From Luidia sarsii (lineage: Eukaryota; Echinodermata; Asteroidea; Paxillosida; Luidiidae): a stretch of 64,000 nt of DNA. Where the stretch lies: contig OX465110.1 of the NCBI GenBank assembly GCA_949987565.1, positions 14,293,204 to 14,357,203 of the forward strand. Reading direction: 5' to 3'. A program made the position numbers and the translations under genes. The notes below the pieces were generated by a model, which saw only the letters and a list, made by a program, of their open reading frames with translations, was not told the origin of the DNA and did not search any database. This document shows, piece by piece, positions 56,400 through 64,000 of this stretch. Numbering within the stretch: position 1 is the first letter of the stretch; each line of letters opens with the position of its first letter.

Positions 56400-56890
56400 T
56401 AGGCCAGTTCCCACTACAAAAATAATCGCGATTTGATTCGCGATTCAAAATCCTTTTTTTTTTGGGTCGTGTCCACACAGGCCAAAAAATCGCGTCACAA
56501 AATAATCGCGAGCCGATTGCGCTTAGGTACATGTATGTGGTCACAATGCATTGATGCGGCATTCCTGAAAGATAAACAAACCCCGTGCTGCACCACCCGG
56601 CAGTAAGCTACTGGCATGCGCGCGCAATGCATCGTTGGATTAAAAAAACACAAAAAAATACGGTGCGATTTGAGCGGAGCGTTCCTACACACACCGCGTC
56701 GCAAATAAACGCGATTATTTGAAAAAGTCTCACTCTGAGTGGAGTCCGAATCGCGATTCAAATCCCTCCAATGATTGCGTTTCTTGTGGTCACACACCAA
56801 AAAAATTGGAGTTTGAATCACGATTCAAATGGCGATCCAAAAAAATATTTATTTTTTTTTTTTTTTGGGGGGGGAGCGGAATCGTCCTTA
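56400..56890. mobile_element. CGATTCAAAT-family element, copy 2 (about 490 bp)
   Basis: Left: AGGCCAGTTCCCACTACAAA, AATAATCGCGATTTGATTCG. Right: AATCACGATTCAAATGGCGA, a long T-run and GGGGGGGG, then GCGGAATCGTCCTTA. Strong internal match to 50603-51049 (GCGGAGCGTTCCTACACACA, CGTCGCAAATAAACGCGATT, GTGGAGTCCGAATCGCGATT). The terminal repeats are weaker here. Confidence 0.7.
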
Positions 56891-57819
56891 GTGCGGGAAG
56901 TGTACTGAACTTATGAACCAAAGATGGAGGAGGAACGGGGCTGCCAACGGACGGGCAAATATTGACCTTATGGCAACAATTCCTGCAAATAAACACTCGC
57001 TTTGCTTTCTCTCCAACCCCAACCGTCCCTCCCTTCTCCCTCTCATTGAGTAGATTATCGGGGCTGAAATTTCTTGAAGATTGGCTCGCACTGTACATCG
57101 GAAAGGACTTTTGGAAGGGGATAGGGGAGAGAGGGAGTGGGGGGGGGGGGGGTTTGGGGGAGGTGAATGGCCATTTTCCGGTCTCCAGAGTGTTAAGCAG
57201 TGACCGAAGAGGGAGAGCACTTTCTGTCGACTCGAAATTCAACGGGGAAGCAGACACAAATTGCTTTTTGAGGCGAGAAATCAACCAGTCTCTTATTTGG
57301 CTCTCCGCACACCGGGTACATGTGTACATTATATGCCTCATATATATTCACCGGTTTTGTGTTGCTGCGCACGGCTCTGTCTACATGTCATAGGCCAATG
57401 ACCATGCAGTTGGGTTGAAGAATAAGATAAAAACTTTTCCCGAGCTTGCACCTGGGTATTAAGAATTTCATAAAAACCCTGTCTTATGAATTATCTGCAA
57501 TCTGCACAAATGTAAATTAGGAGATGTACACCATGTACATGTATGTATAATGCATTACCCCATAGGATGAAGTGTGTTGCTGTACAATCCCATGTCAATG
57601 TACCCGGTATGGAATGGTGCATCTGATCATGATTTGACCAATACACACGTTATGTATGTGTATGAACGAATCTTTCAGTTTTGCATTCTAAGCTGAAGAA
57701 ACTGCTCTACAGCACTGAGGGTGAATAGCCTACAGATGCTGTACACTCTACAAAACTGTACAACCTGGTCATCAACTTCAGTTGATGTACATTTGTAAAC
57801 GTAAACGTGCATTGTACTG
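56891..57819. other. Non-coding sequence
   Basis: A run of 14 G at 57139-57152. Overlapping frames of 183 aa (minus) and 143 aa (plus) match nothing recognised. No element. Confidence 0.4.
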
Positions 57820-58115
57820 TATGGGATACATGAACGTGTACATGTTACATTGCACTGTTTTGCACGTATGCACTGTGTGCACACTAATGTGTTCTTCATG
57901 TACAATACATGTACATGTACACGTACCGGTACATGTACGTACATGTTGGGACAGTACACTGTACATGTACGTGTACATGTACATGTACTTTACATGTGTG
58001 CACAAATATGGAAGTGTACATGTGTTTTGGTGATAAGCCACTTTGTTGTTATAATGTACACATTTTGATCACTGTGCAGTGTACGGTACACGCTACATGT
58101 ACACGTACAATTTGT
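57820..58115. repeat. (ACATGT)n cluster
   Basis: Dense TACATGTAC, GTACACGTAC and GTGTACATG words. Confidence 0.8.
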
Positions 58116-61100
58116 TCATTTGTACAAAGAGGTGCCAAGTCTTGCAACTTGCCTGCCACTTAGTTTGGGGTCTGACCTCCTGTTGAACTCCTGCCGCAGA
58201 TGTCTCTGGTTGCACAGTTGGTATGGAAATGACCTTTTTGCTTTGCGGTTTGCTGAATTGCCCGCCCTGATGTGCGTGAGAGCAGGCACTCCACGCGTCA
58301 GTGCCGCACTTTGTTTGGTTTTGTGGATTCTTAACGTTCTGAATTTATTCTCGCTTCAACCTTCCCCCACACCTCCCCCCCCATCCAAACAAAAGAAAAG
58401 GGACCTTTTCTGTGTCACTGGCATTGCCGGTTGTCTCTATTTCTGCTATTGTTGTTGGCTCGTCTCTATTTCTGCTTTTGTTGTTGACTCTCTAGTCTCT
58501 ACATAGCCAAAGGAACTCAGGGTACAGTACTGCACTGTGTACATTTAGGACAATATGACAGGCTCAGTTAATGCGATCCAAAAAGCCAGATGTTTGGCCT
58601 CGCAGAAAATGTATAGCGGTAAAGATGTAAGTCACTGTGACTGATAAAATCTGGCACAGTGTTATCATGCCCGGGATGCCGTGGTTGCTTAAACATCACC
58701 TATTATCTGGTCTGATTCCCAGATTGATCTCTCCATCTCTCTGTCAGGTCTGTCTTGCATGTACAGTGAGTTCCACTAGGCTTTGGATAGGTGTCAGAGG
58801 GTCACACTCCGCAATGGATAGGCCAATGTGGGTCATGAAGTCGGCCCCCCCTCAGCGACAACTCGGTAGTTGACAACTTGCCATCAACAGCGTCCCTCCA
58901 TCTGATGTGCTAGTCCCCCACTTACATAATACGCTTTTCAACAGGTGCAAGGGGGGGGGGACTGCAGAAGTGTAAGCATGCTCAGTAGAGTTGATGCACC
59001 ATCAGTGATACATTGTACCTGATTCTTTGCGATGTACATATCCTACATGTAATTCAATTAACTTGTTTTCACTCACCCTCTCCCTACAGTCTCCCTGGAG
59101 TCTTTACCCAACTGTATGATGTCAAGGTTTCTGCATCTGCAGTCTTTTTTTTTTTTTTTTTTTAAAGCTGTGTTCCTGTTAGCCTTGGGTAGTAGCCTTG
59201 TTAGTAATGGGACTTTTTAACGTGGATGGTGGTTGAATCAGAATGGGTAAATCTTATTGCTGTTCGTGCTTAGGCTTATTTGGAATCTGCCATTTTCAAG
59301 AAAAGAGGAAATTTGTTGAATTTCCAACAATCGCTCTGTTCCTTTTACAAATAGACTGTAATGACTGTACAGTCCTCTATGTCTGAAAAAACAACCAGCA
59401 TTTAATTTTGTTTCCACGATTGTTCTCATCATCTCATGACATGGTTGATGGATTGAGCCGAAACTTCCTGCAAGGGTGTTGTTTTAATTTATGTCTGCAT
59501 TAAGTTTGAAAAAGATACGGAACTTGGAGGCGATTCCAGTTTGATCTTCGCAAATGATGTATTGCACCTTCAAAGCACCGGTAACCGAGCTGGCGATGTT
59601 GTAACGGCTCATGGGGGAGCTTTCGCAGGACCTCATCTTGTCCGAGCAGCGAACAGGCTGCTGTCTGACCAGATCTGGGTCTTTACCGAATGGTATTTTC
59701 CGGGGACGTGGGTTTGCACTGGACTAATGGGTGTTATAGAAGTGACCTGGTGGATCTTCCTGGGCAAAGGTTGGCTAGTACTATAAGTAACCACTATACT
59801 CAGTTACATGAACATGTACAAACCCTAACTACCCACCACTTGCTTCTAGCTCACATGACCTGAATCCTGCACAATCCTACAATCCTTCAGTTCAAAGCCC
59901 CAAACCTGACAGTCCCACAGTGTCTCCCTGGACCATTGGTACCAATTCTTTTTTGTGATAATATTTATTTTTACTACCAAGTGCCCTCCATCACATTGGG
60001 CCTTGTAACCTGGATCCTACATTTTCCTCAAGTGACAAAAAACTCCACATGCCCTCAATCCTACAAATGCCTACTATGCATCAACTACCACATGCCATCA
60101 ATCCTACACATTCCTTCACTAGGACAATAGGATTCTGTAGGATTTGGGAAAGTTACTGGGAGTTACTGGAAGTTTCCTGGGCCATTGGTACTGGACATAA
60201 ACAGGTTTTGAAGTACACGTATCCGTGGTATCCTCGGTAAACTGTAAGAAACAAAATCTGGAGCAAATGAGCTTTTAAAAGTTTCATTGACTCTCAAAAT
60301 CTTATCTCCATTTCAGCTATAAAAAGGGATTTCGACCTGCTTTGGAGTTTGGTGATCACTTCTGTCAAAAGCTGCCCCCCAAAAAAGAAAAAAAAAAAGA
60401 AAAAAAAATACACCCCAAAATAAAATGTAAGAAATGCTGTATCCATTCTGAAGGAAATTTGATCCATTTTGGAGGAGGGTTTACATATGTATAGGGGGGG
60501 GGGAGACCTCAGCGCAAGGATCTGACAGTGCAATGGCCTACATTCTAGATGACTGGGCATGCTTTATGGCTACTGTGGCATTGAGTTAACGGTTGATTTT
60601 CGGACGTTTAACGTTGAGAGCATTCTGGATTTCCTGCACTGCCCATGCACAGTGAACATGACTCCCAGTAGCAGTCATCAATTAGACGGCCTTGCCGACT
60701 GTCCCCTGCACATCTCAATGGAGATAAACCAGACATGGCTTTTTATTTTGGGGTTTGGTTTTTTTTTTTTTCCTCTCTCGTGCCGTTTTTCAATTAGACT
60801 GGGAAGTGCTGCAAAAAGTGCAGACGATCCCCTCTCTCTGTCTCGGCCGCAACCACCATGTGATGCTCATCCCTCCTCTCCTCCCCCCGGGGTTAATCAG
60901 ACCATGTCCCCCGTTCAAACCTTCTCCTTCTTCCCCTTCTCCCATCCCGTCTGCTGACAAAAATTACAGAGTGCAGGTACCAGCATCATTAGTTCAAGGT
61001 TTGTGTGTGTCATTAGTTGGCCTATTAACGGATGGCTGCTGACAAAGGCTTTCTGTACTGGCACCCATGTATCTGTGTTTGTGCAGCTCTTGGCTAGGCA

Positions 61101-61835
61101 TGGATGGGCTGGGCTCACAGTGTTTCTCTGCCCTCCAACTCCCCCCCCCCCCCCCCACCTCGACCAATTACCGGGTACCTTGACATTTTGATTACATGTG
61201 TCTGACAAGGAACCAAGCACTGTATACAATGCTACCACAAGGGATGCAACATGTACTAACAAAATATTAACAGGTAACGTGTGGCCGGCTTGCGTACAAA
61301 GTACACATTAATTAAAAAAACAAAATATACATGGACAGTGTAGCCTCTGTGGAAGACCCACAACCTTTGGACAGATTTTTGGTTTGCATTTCCCATTCAA
61401 ATTGAAATTAATCCTTTTTTTCCCCCGTTTTCACACACATGTAAAATTCACGCAGATGTAAAATGCATGCATTACCCGGTATACATTCCACAAGTATTGT
61501 ACATGTAGTACCGGTAGGGGCATGGTTTACCCAACACAATAACCAGGGACACTCTGGTAATCAGGAACACAAAATGTACACTTGACTTGGGGTTGAATTT
61601 GAAGTGTGCATCGTAAGGGGGACTGGGAGAGATTAATCAAGTGGGGAAATGTATTCCGGGATTTGGAAATATGTGTGTAAAATACAAGTACTGTACCGGA
61701 CTACAAAATGCCAACACATTAATCTATATGACTCCAATCAGCCTCTTTGTCCATTATTCTACATTTCAGTTTAAATTTCAGTTTACAATGTACATGTACA
61801 TGTACCTGGCTACCTGTACTTTTTTTTTTAAGTAG
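58116..61835. other. Long single-copy-looking non-coding stretch
   Basis: About 3.7 kb without a recognised element. About 19 T at 59145-59163, A-rich at about 60380-60410, and 16 C at 61141-61156. Frames at 58120-58506, 59541-59786, 60559-60957 and 60915-61262 have no familiar motif. Confidence 0.4.
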
Positions 61836-61890
61836 AGGGTCTGACATTTTGAAGCAGGACTTTCTCAAACTCACAGGCAGATGTACATGT
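61836..61890 (-). repeat. Fragment of the GGATCGAAAC-type repeat
   Basis: The minus strand reads GAGAAAGTCCTGCTTCAAAA then TGTCAGACCC, with CTGCCTGTGAGTTT before it. The order matches the family but the central stem is decayed. Confidence 0.45.
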
Positions 61891-64000
61891 AATATACTCA
61901 TTTTTTGATGCGATTTTCCATCCAACAAATAGTTTTCCCCCAAAACTTTTTTTTTAAAGCATACAGTATCATAGATATAGTACATTATATTTATGTTGAG
62001 GAAAATTTAATTAATTAAGGGCAGGGTCTTATTGAAATACATGTAGCACACTGTAATGTTCAATCAAATTTATCCATTAATAATGAGTCCTTCAACAAAA
62101 TTATATTGTGGTTTGTCAGCTGTGCATTTGACTTTTTGTCGTGTGCATCCAGTATATTCATTTGTATCTAATTTCTAGATGAATACAAAATTATTGCAAT
62201 CTCTTTAGTGGCAACTGGCATGCAGTGCTGCTTACTGGCTGTTTTGCTGGCATTCTGGCATTGAGAAAGGTCAAGCTGTGGAGTAAACTGGCAGGCTCTC
62301 TAAAATTGTAATTTATCATTCATATCTAGTTCCAAATTGTTTTCCCAGCGATTTTCACATTTGTCCATGTATATTTTCTTTCCCACATCTTGACTCTACA
62401 TATTGTGAAATTCGTCTCTGGGAAAACAAGGGGAAAAAATGGACTGAACTGAGACAGAATGGACTTGGTGAATTCATCCACCTACGCATATTTGGTATAG
62501 GTTGTTGTTTGGGCATTTAGACATGCGTTTTAGTATTTACGCATGTATCCACACAAAGCCCTCTCATGCAGGCTTGCTACAAGTTACAGTGCACACTTTA
62601 TAACGGCGTGCAATATATCTCACAGTTGCCCCGATACACGCAGGCTCCATTCTTGCAGTTGATTCCCTCGATTATCGTATTTATAAGGCTTGTAGATTTT
62701 TGCTTCCACCCTCGCAAATCACACGGAAAAATTACATTCTGAATAATGCATGTCCTTGGTAGTTCCTCCCCCCCCCCTCACTCGCTGGGTGCATTACTAG
62801 CGATGGGCGGACGTTAAAAAAGAAAGAAAGAAGGTTTATACATAGCACAAGTGGTTTCTGTATATGCGTGTACATGCAGCTGATGATGCCTTTCATTACA
62901 TTGTCCTGCCTTAGCCCAGTCAAGCGAGTAAGGGGCCTTCATTGTCTGTCCAGACGGCTGCGTTTTATTTCGGCCTGCATCACGGCGTGCGTCGATGCCT
63001 GCTCCTCTATTGTCGCTGCCGAGTTTTGTGCGTCTGCGTATGTGCGCGGATTGGCCGTCGGGAACATCGCCAAGGCTCGCCGCCAGACGACCCCGACCTG
63101 ACCCCCTCTTCTTGGCAACCCCTGCCTCGCCTTCTCTCCGAAGCCCCACTCCTCGGAGATTTAGCCAACCAATACTAAATAGCCATTATGAAAAATTACA
63201 GTCCATGTAATGTGCGCGCATAAAAAAGCCAGGCACTAAGGGGTGCACAATGGAGTGGATATATTCATAGCTCGGTACATGCAGAGGCCTTTAGAATAAG
63301 CCAGACGCTGGTTCCCAATCAGCGCGCAAATCTCAGTTGAACCCCTATCAAGTAATGAAAATTCATGCCGACTCTGTGAGCTTTTCTTGTGCACAATTTG
63401 CACAAGTTTGTCTTGGACATACGGTTCCGAATGCCAAAGCTGATATTTTTGCCCTCTCCCCCCCCCCCTCTGCGAGATAGGCCAGATTTTTAACACGTCA
63501 ATGACAAATAATACAAGATGCTGGTAGCCTGCTCTCTCACTGCCATGACATGGTTGGAACCGACGCCCGTGTACCAGCCAAGCCCAAAGGCGTCTTTACG
63601 AAGGGAGAAGGGGGGGGGGACGAGTGAGTGATCGTTCTGGACAGCTGGAGTACGCAACGAGACACGTCGATTGGTCTTGCCTCGGGCCCTTCCTAACATT
63701 CCCTGACTCACACGTGCTAGTTAGGTTTTCAGGAGCCTGCTCCGATTGCCAACGCATTTGCACTTTTCTTTTTTCTCCCTCTCTCTCCCTCCTCTCCCTC
63801 CCCTCCCTCCCTCCATCCCCACCACCTCCACCTTCGTCTTCCCGTCCTGGCAAGGTACATTAGTCAGGCCCTGTGCCAGCCAAGCCTGGCCTTGTTTCTC
63901 GCGTCCCCCAGGCCAAGGAATCGGCCGCAAACCCCGGTTGGTAACTAGGTAACCAGCGAGTGGGGAGCATGCCTGGGGGCTCTCTCTGGCAGCATTTGTG
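61891..64000. other. Non-coding sequence, CpG-richer towards the right edge
   Basis: 61900-62740 is AT-rich. 62960-63110 contains many CpG (GTGCGTCGATGCC, GCGCGGATTGGCCGTCGGG, GCTCGCCGCCAGACGACC). A CT-rich patch lies at about 63768-63815, and C- or G-runs near 62767-62776, 63459-63468 and 63610-63618. Opposing frames at 62814-63149 and 62868-63101 match nothing recognised. The CpG-richer part could be a promoter or an unmethylated region, but no start site or exon is visible. Confidence 0.35.

Noticed and set aside
63925..63960. RFX X-box from GGTTGGTAACTAGGTAACC
   Set aside because: The half-sites are in direct, not inverted, arrangement and do not fit the X-box.

Overview
The window looks like nuclear DNA from a marine invertebrate deuterostome. 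An echinoderm is my first guess, with hemichordate or amphioxus possible; no host gene is present to settle it. The reasons are compositional: dozens of (ACATGT)n clusters, many short palindromic words (TACCGGTA, TAGGCCTA), many small inverted-repeat elements, one decayed non-LTR retrotransposon fragment, and no bacterial-style gene packing or operons. The species is inference.

I find no intact protein-coding gene in 64 kb. The long open frames are side effects of low-complexity DNA: Leu/Ser/Pro or Arg/Glu runs in CT/GA tracts, Met/Tyr/Val/His/Cys/Thr runs in ACATGT repeats, and frames through tandem arrays. The only recognisable protein homology is on the minus strand at about 40570-40822, the C-terminal end of a non-LTR retrotransposon polyprotein with an in-frame stop. 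One very weak candidate for a first coding exon lies at 44653-44715. The window is therefore best read as intergenic DNA or the inside of a very long intron.

Layout. 1-6.6 kb: an inverted-repeat element (231-434), an eight-copy cluster of an exact 14-base motif (1230-2489), and ACATGT blocks. 6.6-7.9 kb: a 1.26 kb polypyrimidine tract. 11.98-13.23 kb: a 69-bp satellite-like array of 18 copies, followed by a CCCGGG-rich element. 14.9-17.5 kb: a short inverted-repeat element and a 0.65 kb polypurine tract. 22.6-23.2 kb: a dispersed repeat interrupted by a minisatellite. 24.6-25.1 kb: ACATGT. 29.5-30.55 kb: a G-rich minisatellite with higher-order structure. 32.3-35.5 kb: four different inverted-repeat elements. 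39.5-41.7 kb: a nest of repeats (foldbacks, tRNA-like inverted repeat, retrotransposon tail). 42.3-43.7 kb: a pogo/Tigger-like element and a multi-hairpin element whose second copy lies at 54.6-55.1 kb. 46.4-51.1 kb: more inverted-repeat elements and the densest ACATGT block. 51.8-52.4 kb: another polypyrimidine tract. 54-57 kb: three repeat families again. 58-64 kb: mostly single-copy-looking non-coding DNA, with CpG-richer sequence near 63 kb.

The most unusual structures are the exact 14-mer cluster, the 69-bp array, the three large mirror-type CT/GA tracts, and the number of unrelated inverted-repeat families whose ends share one general pattern (a GGCC-like start followed by TTTC and then CACT or similar). 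No genes act together here, so no pathway or operon can be described.
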